Source: Afipia felis ATCC 53690 (GTDB lineage: Bacteria > Pseudomonadota > Alphaproteobacteria > Rhizobiales > Xanthobacteraceae). From it: DNA of 64,000 nt. Location: contig NZ_KB375270.1 in assembly GCF_000314735.2 (NCBI RefSeq), forward strand, positions 2,232,001 to 2,296,000, given 5' to 3'. Each line of letters begins with the position of its first letter. Position 1 is the stretch's first letter. Shown one piece after another: positions 52,574-61,723 of this stretch. The notes below the pieces were generated by a model. The model saw nothing but the letters and a program-made list of their open reading frames with translations, ran no database searches and was not told the DNA's origin. The position numbers were made by a program, and so were the translations under genes.

Positions 52574-54423
52574 ATGCTCTTCTCCAGTACGCCGAGACGA
52601 TCGATGGCCGACTCGATAGCATTCCAGGCGGCCTGACCAAGGCCACATATCGAGGCATCTTTCATCACGAGGCCGACATCGCGCAGCAGACCGACATCGC
52701 GCCCCTTGGCCGCAGCATCCTGGCGGTTGTGCGTAATGCGTAGCAACGCCTCTTCCTGACGCACGGTGCCCACCCGGCAGGGTACGCACTGGCCGCAGGA
52801 TTCATCGCGGAAGAAACGCGCGACACGCAACAGAATGCTAGGCAGATCGACAGTGTCGTCGAACGCCAGCACCACACCCGAGCCCAAGGTGGCATTGTTG
52901 GCGCGCGCGCCCTCAAATGTCAGCGGGATGTGGAGTTCGTCAGCGCGCACGAACACGCCTGCCGCGCCGCCGAGCAGCACAGCCTGCAGCTTCCGGCCCT
53001 GCGGCACTCCACCGGCCAGCTTGATAATATCGCCCAAGGTCGCGCCGAATGGCACCTCGTAGACGCCGGGGCGCACGAGGTTGCCCGAAACACAGAACAG
53101 CTTGGGCCCGGTCGAGCCCTCGGTCCCGATCTTGGCGTACTCCGCGCCGCCCATCCGCATGATCAGCGGCACGTTACACAGGGTCTCGACGTTGTTGACC
53201 ACCGTCGGCTTGTTGAAGAGTCCAGCCTCGAAGGGGAAAGGCGGCTTGGAACGCGGTTCGCCGCGATAGCCCTCGATCGAATTGAAGATCGCGGTCTCCT
53301 CGCCACAGATGTAGGCGCCAGCGCCGCGCCGGATTTCAAGCTCGAAGCTCCAGCCCTTGCCCAGGATGTTCTCACCAAGGAACCCGCGTTCGCGTGCCTT
53401 TTCGATGGCGTTGTGCAGCATCCGGTGAGCGCGCGGGTACTCGCCGCGCAGATAGATATAGCCCCGCTCGGCGCCGATGGCGTAACCGGCGATGGTCATC
53501 GACTCGATCAGCGCAAACGGGTCGCCCTCGAGAATGGCTCGATCCTTGAACGTGCCGGGTTCGCTCTCGTCGGCGTTGCAAACGAGATAACGAGGCGTGG
53601 CAGGCTGCTTGGCGGTGCTCTCCCACTTGATACCAGCCGGGAAGGCCGCGCCGCCGCGCCCCATCAGCCGGGAGTCCTTGACCTCGCTGATGACCTTCCC
53701 CGGCTCCATTTCGAACGCCCGCCGCAATCCGGCGTAGCCGTCGGCCGCGAGATAGTCGTCGATGCTTTCCGGATCGACCTGGCCGACGCGCTTGAGCAAC
53801 ATCAGACCATCTTGACCGGCTTGCGGCACTGCCATGACCGGCGGCGCCTCGGCCGCGAGTACCGCGGGACCATCATTCAGCGCGAGAGCAATTTCCTCGA
53901 CAGTAGCGGGCCCGATCAGATGCTCATGAGGCGGATCGCCCGCCTCAACCGCCATTGCGGCAGGCGCACGCTCACACACGCCCAGACATGGACTGTGCTT
54001 CCAGCCGTTCACGGCACCGGCCGGACCGAGCCGTTTCTCGAGGTCGGCACAAACCTCCTTGGACCCGCGCGCCATACAGGCAATGTCGGTGCAGACATGC
54101 ACGATGCGCTTCGGGCGCGGATTGGTGGAGAACAGCGCATAGAACGTCGCAACACTGTAGACATCGGCTGGCGCCATATTGAGCCGCCTTCCGATGTAGT
54201 TCAGCGCGCCGGGGCTGATCCAGCCGACGCGATCGTTCACCGCGTGCAGCGCCTCCATGACGTAATGCCGCTGGGCCCGCGCCGCGTGTCCGGTGTGCGC
54301 ACGACGGTGGTCCCGCTCGTCGCGTTCGCCTCCGCGCCAACCACCATCGCCAACCCCAAGCAGCCGATCAACTGCGTCCCGTTCGTCTGCGGACGGCTCG
54401 GCATTCGAGAACTTCAGATCCAC
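52570..54423 (-). CDS. NAD-dependent formate dehydrogenase beta subunit (NuoE-NuoF fusion)
   Basis: A 617-residue protein from GTG 54423, with GGTGGA 6 nt upstream. Residues about 50-195 are NuoE-like with [2Fe-2S] ligands Cys111, 116, 146 and 150. The rest is NuoF-like: GRGGAAFPAGIKW (FMN), YICGEETAIFNSIEG (NADH/FMN) and the C-terminal [4Fe-4S] CGQCVPCRVG block. This fusion is the FDH1B arrangement known from Methylorubrum extorquens. It passes electrons from formate oxidation to NAD. It is 12 bp after the Sec gene and overlaps the iron-sulfur subunit gene. Confidence 0.94.
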   Translation of the reverse strand: MDLKFSNAEPSADERDAVDRLLGVGDGGWRGGERDERDHRRAHTGHAARAQRHYVMEALHAVNDRVGWISPGALNYIGRRLNMAPADVYSVATFYALFSTNPRPKRIVHVCTDIACMARGSKEVCADLEKRLGPAGAVNGWKHSPCLGVCERAPAAMAVEAGDPPHEHLIGPATVEEIALALNDGPAVLAAEAPPVMAVPQAGQDGLMLLKRVGQVDPESIDDYLAADGYAGLRRAFEMEPGKVISEVKDSRLMGRGGAAFPAGIKWESTAKQPATPRYLVCNADESEPGTFKDRAILEGDPFALIESMTIAGYAIGAERGYIYLRGEYPRAHRMLHNAIEKARERGFLGENILGKGWSFELEIRRGAGAYICGEETAIFNSIEGYRGEPRSKPPFPFEAGLFNKPTVVNNVETLCNVPLIMRMGGAEYAKIGTEGSTGPKLFCVSGNLVRPGVYEVPFGATLGDIIKLAGGVPQGRKLQAVLLGGAAGVFVRADELHIPLTFEGARANNATLGSGVVLAFDDTVDLPSILLRVARFFRDESCGQCVPCRVGTVRQEEALLRITHNRQDAAAKGRDVGLLRDVGLVMKDASICGLGQAAWNAIESAIDRLGVLEKSI

Positions 54424-54435
54424 AGTTAATCCACC

Positions 54436-56397
54436 CTATTCCGCAGCCTCGAGCTTGGCGAAAGCATTTCTCTCCCAAGTCGGAACTTCGTTAGTCTTCT
54501 CCACCCTGACCGCTGTCGCCTTGAACTCGGCCGTTCCGGCGATCGGGTCATTTGCCTCGATGGTGAGCGCGTTGACGTCCACCTCGTCGGGGAAATTGCA
54601 GGCCATGAAGAGCAATCCCGGACGTAGCCCCGGCTCCTTGCGCACGGGTGCCAGCACCGATCCGCGGCGCGAGCTCACCCGGACCCACTCTCCTTCACTG
54701 ACGTCGAGCCGAGCCATGTCCTCCGGAGAGAGATCAATGCAAGCGCCAAATCGGATTGGCGAGTTGAAGCCGCCGGACTGCACGCCGGTGTTGTAGTCGG
54801 TGAGCCGCCGCCCTGTCGTCAGGCGCAGCGGGAATTCCTCATCGAGCTTGTCCACCGGCAGGCTGTGTTTGGGCGTACCGAACGGCGCGAGCCGTCCGCG
54901 CTTCTCGGGATCTTTGTCCCAAAGCCGAGCGTGCAGGAACGATGTTTCAGGGCCGTTCTCATCGGGGAAAGGCCACTGCAATCCGCCCCGCTCCTCGAGC
55001 ATCCGGTAGGACATTCCGTGGTGGTTCGGCGAAACCGCGCGCAGATCGTCCCAGACCTGCTCCGCAGTCTGTATGGGCCAGTGATATCCCATACGCTCTG
55101 CCACCAATCGTATGATCTCGATGTCGTCCTTCGCGTTTCCGGGCGGCTCCAGTGCTTTTCGCACGCGCTGGACGCGCCGTTCGCTGTTCGTGAAGGTGCC
55201 TTCGCTTTCACACCACGCTGCGGCGGACGGAAGCACAACATGAGCGTATGTCGCAGTCTTTGTAAGGAAGATATCCTGCACGACCACGTGATCCAGGTTC
55301 TCCAGACGCTTACCTACCGCGTTGGAGTCGGCGTCGGACTGCACCGGGTTCTCGCCCACGATGTAGAGGTTGGTGAGATGCCCCTCATCCATCGCGTGCA
55401 TCATTTCCGAAAGCGTCATGCCGTATTTCGGCGGCATCGTGACATTCCACAGACGCTCGAATTTCGCGCGATGTTCGGCATTTCCGACGTCCTGGAATCC
55501 CGGCAGGTTCTTGGGGATCGCCCCCATGTCGCCGCCGCCCTGGACGTTGTTCTGGCCGCGCAACGGAACCAAGCCTGAGCCCCACCGGCCGACATGGCCG
55601 GTAAGCAGTGCGAGGTTACACAGCGACCTCACGTTGTCCGTGCCGTTGTGGTGTTCCGTGATACCGAGCGTCCAGCAAATCTGCGCACGCTCTGCCTTTG
55701 CGTAGTCGTGCGCGAGCTGGCGGATCAACTCCGCAGGCACCCCAGTCTCGCGGGAGGTGGCTTCCAGTGTCCATGGCTCACAGGCGGCGACGTAATCTTT
55801 GAATCCGGTGGTCGCGTTCTCAATGAACGCCTCGTTGGTCAATCCGGCATGGATGATCTCACGACCGATACCGTAGGCCAACGCAACGTCAGTGCCGACG
55901 TCGAGGCCGAGCCACGCGTCAGCCCACTCGGCCGTTTTGGCACGGCGCGGGTCGACCGAATAAACCTTGGCCCCTTTATGAATCGCTTTCAGCGCGTGAT
56001 GAAAGAAAATCGGATGCGCTTCGCGGGCATTGGAGCCCCAGAAGACAAGCAAATCCGCATCTTCAGCTTCGCGATAAGAAGAGGTACCACCGCCAGCTCC
56101 GAATACCGTCACCAGACCGGCGACGCTAGGAGCGTGTCAAGTTCGATTACAGGAATCGATGTTGTTGGTGCCGATCACCGCGCGAGCAAACTTCTGGGCA
56201 ATGAAGTTCAGCTCATTGGTCGAGCGGGAGCAAGAGAACATGCCGAACGCGTCGGGGCCGTGCTTCTCGCGGTTACGAAGAAAGCCTTCGGCAGCGCAAT
56301 CAAGCGCTTCATCCCAAGAGGCAGGTTGCAGCACACCGTTTTTACGAACCAGCGGCTCGGTGAGTCGCGTGTAGTTCTGCTTGCCTTGTCTGGCCAT
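54436..56397 (-). CDS. Selenocysteine-containing formate dehydrogenase catalytic subunit (Sec at codon 87, in-frame TGA)
   Basis: One gene, read through TGA at 56137-56139. The upstream frame (86 residues to NNIDSCNRT) and the downstream frame (HAPSVAGLVTVFGAGGG onward) are the same frame, and SCNRT-U-HAPSVAGL matches the Sec/Cys site of bis-MGD formate dehydrogenases. Total 653 residues with Sec87 and the conserved His88. A GGAGG site is 8 nt before the ATG. It starts after the point where full-length enzymes have their iron-sulfur domain (first residues YTRLTEPLVRKNG), so that domain comes from the separate gene at 51647. The rest holds bis-MGD marks such as VQGGGDMGAIPKNLPG. It oxidises formate to CO2. 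Cytoplasmic: no Tat signal is seen. Confidence 0.93.
56108..56124 (-). promoter_or_regulatory. Bacterial SECIS hairpin for Sec87
   Basis: On the coding strand GTCGCC-GGTCT-GGTGAC forms a 6-bp stem with one G-T pair and a GGTCT loop. The loop starts 18 nt after the TGA. From memory, E. coli fdhF has the same loop sequence and the same distance. SelB would bind this element in the mRNA. It overlaps coding sequence, as in other bacterial SECIS elements. Confidence 0.8.
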
Positions 56398-56860
56398 ATG
56401 CCTGCCTCCAGTGTTCCTCGAAGTGTTTCATACTACCACGATCCTCGTATCTCGATATATGAAGGCTATTGCACATGATTGCTTTTGCCCGTTGCGACAT
56501 TGCAGACTGCTGGCTGAACTCACCCAATACTGAGATAAATCATCATCTTATAAAAGAAGCAGGCCGGGCGAGCCTGACCACCGGAATCTGTTCAAACCGC
56601 AACTCCTATCGAATGATAGTTAAATCAAATGATGTTGCATCCTCGGGCGTTTCCTTCATTAATGATCGAATGAGCTCCCTCTCTCCTCGCCGCCCCGAAA
56701 GCGATACCCACGAGAGTCCCGCGCCCTTCTCGTTGCCGGCTGCCGTTGAGTCCGGCCCGGAGGTATCGGCCAAGCTGCCAGCGCACCTCGACCCGCATAT
56801 CGCGACCGTTCTGGCCGCGGTGGCGTTAATCCATTTCTGATCGGCTACTAGGAGTCCGAT
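56398..56860. other. 463-bp divergent region between formate dehydrogenase operon and selA
   Basis: This holds the promoters of two divergent units. A plus-strand frame at 56469-56840 is open, but its translation has no known content and no ribosome site, so I do not call it. I see no clear sigma-54 or FNR-type site. Confidence 0.5.
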
Positions 56861-58276
56861 ATGGACGCAGGGATTTCCCCCTCCATCCGAATTCCGTCCG
56901 TCGATGAGACTTTGAAAACGCCGCAAGCTCATCAGGCGATCGAACGTTTCGGACGAAAGCGCACGGTGGACGCGATACGTCATGTGACCGCGGTCGTGCG
57001 CCGTGAAATCGGTGCGGACGCGGTGCTCATGCTGGCTCCCGAGGCCATCGCGGCCGATGCTCTTGCGTGGCTTGAGGCCGATGCCCGCCCGAATGCGCGG
57101 GCAGTGTTCAACCTCACCGGCACGGTCCTGCACACCAATTTGGGCCGCGCCATTCTCGCGGAAGCAGCGATCGAGGCTGCGACGGTCGCGATGCGCGAAG
57201 CGATGGCGCTGGAATTCGATCTGGCGCAGGGCAGGCGCGGCGAACGCGACGCTCTGGTTCGCGGTCTGCTGTGCGAGTTGACCGGCGCCGAGGATGCGAC
57301 GGTGGTGAACAACAATGCCGCCGCCGTGCTGCTCGCGCTCAACACCTTGGCCAAGGGAAAAGAGGCTATCGTTTCGCGCGGCGAGTTGATCGAGATCGGC
57401 GGCGCCTTCCGCATGCCGGAGATCATGGCGCGCGCCGGTGCCAGGCTGGTCGAAGTCGGGACCACCAATCGCACGCATGAAAAGGACTATGCGGCGGCGA
57501 TCAACCCGAAGACCGGGTTGATTCTCAAGGTCCATACATCAAACTACCGCATCGAGGGCTTCACCAAGTCGGTGTCTGGCAAGGCGATCTCTGCGCTGGC
57601 GCGCGCGAGTCACGTTCCGCTCCTGAACGATCTTGGCTCCGGCACGCTGGTTGATCTGTCGTGCTATGGGCTGATGCATGAGCAGACCGTGGCGGAGGCG
57701 GTGGCCGAGGGCGCGGACCTCGTGACGTTCTCCGGCGACAAGCTGCTCGGTGGCCCACAGGCCGGATTCATCGTCGGGCGTCGGGATTTGATCGCGCGAC
57801 TGAACCGCAACCCGATGAAGCGTGCGCTGCGTATCGACAAGATCCGTCTTGCGGCGATCGAAGCGACGCTGCGGCTTTATCGCGATCCGGACCGGCTGGC
57901 TGCACGTCTGCCGACATTGCGCATGATGGCGCGGCCGCTTGCCGACATCGAGGCCGCGGCGCAGCGTGTGTTGCCTGCCATCGCGGCCGCCGTGGGTTCT
58001 CGCTTTGACGCTGACGTGATCGCCTGCACAAGCCAGATCGGTTCGGGCTCGTTGCCGAGCGAAGTGATTCCAAGTGCGGGCATCGCGTTGCGCGTGGCCA
58101 ATACGCGCGGCAAGGGCCGTGCCCTCCTGGAATTAGCGACAGCCCTTCGGACGCTGGATCAACCTGTCATCGGCCGCATCGAAAACGATGCGTTTATCCT
58201 CGATTTGCGCTGCCTCGAAGACGAGGCCGCGTTCGTGCGCAATCTCGCGACCTTGCGAACAGGGGACCGAGGCTGA
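56861..58276 (+). CDS. selA: L-seryl-tRNA(Sec) selenium transferase SelA
   Basis: A 471-residue PLP enzyme, ATG 56861 with AGGAG 7 nt upstream. Typical marks: INLTGTVLHTNLGRA-like FNLTGTVLHTNLGRAILA, TVVNNNAAAVLLALN, GEVSRGELIEIGG-like VSRGELIEIGGAFRMPEIM, and the PLP lysine in VTFSGDKLLGGPQAGFIVG. It converts Ser-tRNA(Sec) to Sec-tRNA(Sec) using selenophosphate. It converges with selD, 14 bp between stops, and is divergent from the formate dehydrogenase operon. Confidence 0.96.
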   Translation: MDAGISPSIRIPSVDETLKTPQAHQAIERFGRKRTVDAIRHVTAVVRREIGADAVLMLAPEAIAADALAWLEADARPNARAVFNLTGTVLHTNLGRAILAEAAIEAATVAMREAMALEFDLAQGRRGERDALVRGLLCELTGAEDATVVNNNAAAVLLALNTLAKGKEAIVSRGELIEIGGAFRMPEIMARAGARLVEVGTTNRTHEKDYAAAINPKTGLILKVHTSNYRIEGFTKSVSGKAISALARASHVPLLNDLGSGTLVDLSCYGLMHEQTVAEAVAEGADLVTFSGDKLLGGPQAGFIVGRRDLIARLNRNPMKRALRIDKIRLAAIEATLRLYRDPDRLAARLPTLRMMARPLADIEAAAQRVLPAIAAAVGSRFDADVIACTSQIGSGSLPSEVIPSAGIALRVANTRGKGRALLELATALRTLDQPVIGRIENDAFILDLRCLEDEAAFVRNLATLRTGDRG

Positions 58277-58290
58277 TGGGCTTGCACCGA

Positions 58291-59340
58291 CTACGCTATG
58301 ACGCGCACCTCGGCCGGCCCGGCTGCGGTGTAGCCGATGATCCGGGCGGCGCTGTAGCCCGCGCGGTGAATTGTCTCGAGCGCGGCCTGGGCGTGATCAG
58401 CGGCACAGGAAACTAACAACCCGCCCGACGTCTGCGGATCGACCAACAGGTTGCGCTGCCAGTCGGGCAAACCCTCGGGCAGGCGAATGGCATCGCCATA
58501 GCTTGCCCAGTTTCGTGTGGATGCACCGGTGACGTAGCCCTGCTGCGCGAGCTGGGCCGCGTGCGTGAACAGTGGCACCTCGGTGGCTTTCAGCGCGACG
58601 GTGAGCTTCGAGCCGCGTGCGAGCTCCAGCGCATGGCCGAGCAGGCCGAACCCAGTAACGTCGGTAATGGCGTGAACGGCTTCATCGTTGGCAAGCTCAC
58701 TGCCAATACGGTTGAGTTGTGTCGTCGAGGCAAGCATTTCGCCGTAACCCTCGCCCGGCAGATCGCCCTTCTTGATGGCGGCGGAATAGATGCCGACGCC
58801 GATGGCCTTGGTCAGGATCAGCGCGTCGCCGGGCTTCGCATCGGCATTGCGGCGCACCTGATCGGGACGGCAGAGGCCTATGACGGCAAGACCGTAGATC
58901 GGTTCCGTCGCGTCGATCGAGTGACCGCCGGCAACCGGAATTCCGGCCGTCGCACAGACGCTATTGCCACCTGCGATGATGTTGCGCACGTCATCGATTG
59001 TGACCTTGTTGAGCGGCATGCCAAGGATCGCGAGCGCCATGATCGGTTTCGCGCCCATGGCGTAGATGTCGGAGATCGCGTTGGTTGCGGCGATGCGGCC
59101 GAAATCGAAGGGATCGTCCACCACCGGCATGAAGAAATCCGTGGTGGCCACCACGCAGGTGGAGTCATCGACTTTCCACACCGCGGCGTCGTCACCGGTC
59201 TCGACCCCGACCAGCAGTTGACGGAATGGCGCGGCGGCGGGCTGGTTGGCGAGCAACTCCTGCAAGACGGAAGGCGCAAGCTTGCAGCCGCATCCGCCAC
59301 CGTGGGCAAGGCTCGTCAGGCGCACGATGGGAGCATTCAT
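58291..59340 (-). CDS. selD: Selenide, water dikinase (selenophosphate synthetase) SelD
   Basis: A 349-residue enzyme. The active site is HGGGCGCK with Cys17 and Lys20, as in the Cys form of SelD (not a Sec form). Further marks are [49 protein letters not shown] and [10 protein letters not shown]. It makes selenophosphate from selenide and ATP for SelA. Its own promoter is presumably in 59341-59677. Confidence 0.96.
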   Translation of the reverse strand: MNAPIVRLTSLAHGGGCGCKLAPSVLQELLANQPAAAPFRQLLVGVETGDDAAVWKVDDSTCVVATTDFFMPVVDDPFDFGRIAATNAISDIYAMGAKPIMALAILGMPLNKVTIDDVRNIIAGGNSVCATAGIPVAGGHSIDATEPIYGLAVIGLCRPDQVRRNADAKPGDALILTKAIGVGIYSAAIKKGDLPGEGYGEMLASTTQLNRIGSELANDEAVHAITDVTGFGLLGHALELARGSKLTVALKATEVPLFTHAAQLAQQGYVTGASTRNWASYGDAIRLPEGLPDWQRNLLVDPQTSGGLLVSCAADHAQAALETIHRAGYSAARIIGYTAAGPAEVRVIA

Positions 59341-59677
59341 TGTCAGGTCTCCTGCGGATTGCGCCGCGCAGCGGCAGCCTCACCAGCATTCCGCGCACTG
59401 CGCGGAGAGCGGTAGCAAGCAGAATATATCGTCAGCTCAATTCAAGGAATTGGCATCTCAATTCATATTCATGGACCATCGCTTTGATACTAACTTGCAC
59501 AGCATGGGAGCTAGGAAACACTCGTTTTACGACACGTGGCACCTTTGAAGCATTTGGTCGCAGCACAGCGCCGTTGACCACAAGGCCAATGAGTCACAAA
59601 TCAAAAACGTGGCGACACAAACCGCTCCCGCAGGCCCGCGCTTACAAGTCAGACAGCATCAACGCGGTATATTTTTC
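59341..59677. other. 337-bp spacer, divergent from selD
   Basis: No gene. It separates selD (minus) from the TlpA-like gene (plus) and should hold both promoters. I see no hairpin or operator that I can support. Confidence 0.45.
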
Positions 59678-60271
59678 ATGCTTCAGTCGGCAGCCAGACT
59701 CGTCGTCTCACTTTTCTATGCCGCCTGCGTGTTGGCCTGCCCTCCTATGTCTGCAACCGCCGGCCCTTCAGAGGCACCCCAGACCGCCGTTCCGGCCGCG
59801 CTAAAGATCGTGTCCGGGCCGGAGAAACATGCATTTTCACTGGACGATTTGCACGGCAATCAACGCGACCTCCGGGCGTTCGCGGGAAAAGTTGTGCTGG
59901 TGCATTTCTTCGCAACGTGGTGCGAGCCATGCGTGAGCGAAATGGCATCGCTGCAGCGGCTGGCCACAACAACTCGCGGAAAGCCGTTCGTCATTCTCGC
60001 CGTCGATGTTGCCGAGGTCGATCTTCGCGTCCGGGCATTCTTCGAAAAACAGCCGGTTGATTTCACTGTCCTGCTCGACCGAGACCGAGCCGTTAGCAAA
60101 TCCTGGGATGTCAGCGCGCTGCCGACTACATTCGTGCTCGACACAAATCTTGCACCGAAATTCTTCATCGAAGGCGATCTCGACTGGTCGCGCCCTGACG
60201 TTTTGGCCGCGATTGAATCTCTCTATTCCGCGGCAGACCAGCCGCCAGGGAAAACAATCAGCAGCAAATAA
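59678..60271 (+). CDS. TlpA-like thioredoxin-fold protein, exported
   Basis: A 197-residue protein from ATG 59678 (MLQSAARLVVSLFYAACVLA), with a signal peptide or N-anchor to about residue 28. Upstream start 59609 is possible but adds no hydrophobic run. The redox motif is WCEPC (Cys82, Cys85) after KVVLVHFFAT. The downstream LPTTFVLDTNLAPKFFIEGDLDW holds the cis-Pro region of a TlpA/ResA-like fold. It would act as a periplasmic thiol reductant. It lies 25 bp before a Tat-exported transglutaminase-like gene, so they likely act together. Confidence 0.82.
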   Translation: MLQSAARLVVSLFYAACVLACPPMSATAGPSEAPQTAVPAALKIVSGPEKHAFSLDDLHGNQRDLRAFAGKVVLVHFFATWCEPCVSEMASLQRLATTTRGKPFVILAVDVAEVDLRVRAFFEKQPVDFTVLLDRDRAVSKSWDVSALPTTFVLDTNLAPKFFIEGDLDWSRPDVLAAIESLYSAADQPPGKTISSK

Positions 60272-60296
60272 TCCGAACATTCAAAAGGAGGAAAGT

Positions 60297-61406
60297 ATGC
60301 AACGGCGAGAATTTCTAAAAAGCGCAGCGATCCTTTCGTTGGCGGCTGCATTGCCCCGCAGCGCCTGGGCGGAAGAAGTCGTATTCGCACCCAAGCCAGG
60401 CGCCTGGCGAGCAGTCGATCTCGTCACAAAAATCATCATCGAAAAACCTGACGGAAAGATGCAGGCATGGATTCCTTTGCCCTCCGTCACGGAATCCGAA
60501 TGGGTCCGAAACGGCGAAACGACATGGACCGGCAACACCGCCTCCGCGACACGCGCGCGAGACCCGAAATACGGCGCCGAGATACTGCACGTGACCTGGA
60601 AAGAGAACGAGGCGGCTCCCGTTCTTGAAGTCACGAGTCGGGTCGAGATGCGCGACCGGGCGATCGATCTCAGCAAGCCCGGCAAGGTCACCTCGCTCAG
60701 CGAGGCCGAGCGCAAGCTCAATCTCGAGGGGACTGCCCTCATCCCGGTTGACGGCATCGTCAAGCAGACATCGGACAAAATCGTCGCGGCGGCCAACGCC
60801 AAATCCGATATGGAAAAGGCTCGCGCGATCTATGATTGGGTCGTCGAGAACACGGTTCGCGTCGCTGCAACACGCGGCTGCGGTGTTGGCGATGTCGCAG
60901 CCATGCTCAAAACCGGAAATCTCGGCGGCAAATGCGCCGATCTCAACGCGCTCTATGTTGGGCTCACCCGCGCCGCAGGCGTGCCCGCGCGCGACGTCTA
61001 TGGCATCCGCGCCATTCCCTCACAATTCGGCTACAAGAGCCTCGGCGCCGGATCGAGCAACGTTACCAAGGCACAGCATTGCCGGGCCGAGGTTTTCCTG
61101 GAGGGCTTCGGCTGGGTACCGACTGATCCTGCCGACGTGCGCAAGGTGATGCTGGAGGAGCCCCCAGCAAACCTCGCAATCAACGACCCGAAAGTCGTCG
61201 CCGCGCGCAAGACACTGTTCGGTGCGTGGGAGGGCAACTGGATTCCCTACAACACCGCGCACGACGTCGCGCTGCCGGGTAGCACGCATCCGAAGCTCGG
61301 CTTCTTGATGTATCCGCAGGCAGAGCGCGCGTCGCTGCTTCTCGACTGCCACGACCCGGATAATTTCAAATACGCCCTCACCGCGAAGGAGGTGAAGGCG
61401 AGCTAA
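60297..61406 (+). CDS. Tat-exported transglutaminase-like protein
   Basis: A 369-residue protein from ATG 60297 with a perfect AGGAGG site. The Tat signal is MQRREFLKSAAILSLAAALP ending RSAWA (twin Arg at 3-4). The C-terminal half is a transglutaminase-like cysteine-protease fold with catalytic Cys213 (LGGKCADLNALYVGLTRAAGVPAR), His261 (AQHCRAEVFLEGFGWVPTDP) and Asp277. The N-terminal half is a beta-sandwich often found before this domain. The substrate is unknown. It may hydrolyse or cross-link periplasmic proteins or peptides, and the TlpA-like partner could keep its catalytic thiol reduced. Confidence 0.8.
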   Translation: MQRREFLKSAAILSLAAALPRSAWAEEVVFAPKPGAWRAVDLVTKIIIEKPDGKMQAWIPLPSVTESEWVRNGETTWTGNTASATRARDPKYGAEILHVTWKENEAAPVLEVTSRVEMRDRAIDLSKPGKVTSLSEAERKLNLEGTALIPVDGIVKQTSDKIVAAANAKSDMEKARAIYDWVVENTVRVAATRGCGVGDVAAMLKTGNLGGKCADLNALYVGLTRAAGVPARDVYGIRAIPSQFGYKSLGAGSSNVTKAQHCRAEVFLEGFGWVPTDPADVRKVMLEEPPANLAINDPKVVAARKTLFGAWEGNWIPYNTAHDVALPGSTHPKLGFLMYPQAERASLLLDCHDPDNFKYALTAKEVKAS

Positions 61407-61514
61407 TCGCACCGCCTTAACGGGCATACCGCGCCACACAAATCCAGCCCCGACGGCGAAAACCGTCAGGGCTGGATCGTTTCAGAGCACTCTGTATATT
61501 GAAAAAGTAGAAGC

Positions 61515-61713
61515 CTAAACGTCTGCAAAGAGCCAGTACTCAGCCGGCACCGGCGCATCATCAATCACAATCAACACGCCGCGGCAATAATCGCGCATTC
61601 CGGGCCAACTCGCCACGATCTTTACGGCCAGCGTCACGTAAGAATGCTCGGCCCAACCAATTTGATCCGCTTTGCCTCACCTCGAAAGTCCGGTCGAAGA
61701 CCAAGCGCACCAT
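61515..61713 (-). pseudogene. Possible frameshifted small gene downstream of M20 deacylase
   Basis: From ATG 61713 the minus strand reads MVRLVFDRTFEVR, then shifts frame to GKADQIGWAEHSYVTLAVKI, continuing to VLIVIDDAPVPAEYWLFADV and TAG at 61515. The second part looks protein-like (a regular strand-helix pattern ending PAEYWLFADV) but starts directly after a TGA with no good start of its own. I do not recognise it. It could be a real frameshift, a sequencing error or chance. It lies just past the deacylase stop. Confidence 0.3.
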
Positions 61714-61723
61714 TTCGTCCCAT

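Noticed and set aside
52930..54429. Plus-strand 499-residue open frame
   Set aside because: It lies antisense to the NuoE-NuoF fusion gene with known motifs. Long antisense frames are expected in GC-rich DNA.
56137..56139. TGA read as a true stop dividing the formate dehydrogenase into a 86-residue and a 558-residue gene
   Set aside because: Both sides are in one frame, match the Sec site of the family, and a SECIS and all Sec factors are present nearby.
55594..56478. Plus-strand 294-residue open frame
   Set aside because: Antisense to the Sec formate dehydrogenase gene; no motif.
56469..56840. Plus-strand 123-residue open frame between formate dehydrogenase operon and selA
   Set aside because: No known content, no ribosome site, and it occupies the expected divergent promoter region.
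58291..59340. SelD as a second selenoprotein
   Set aside because: The active-site position is Cys17 (HGGGCGCK), not TGA, so it is the ordinary Cys form.
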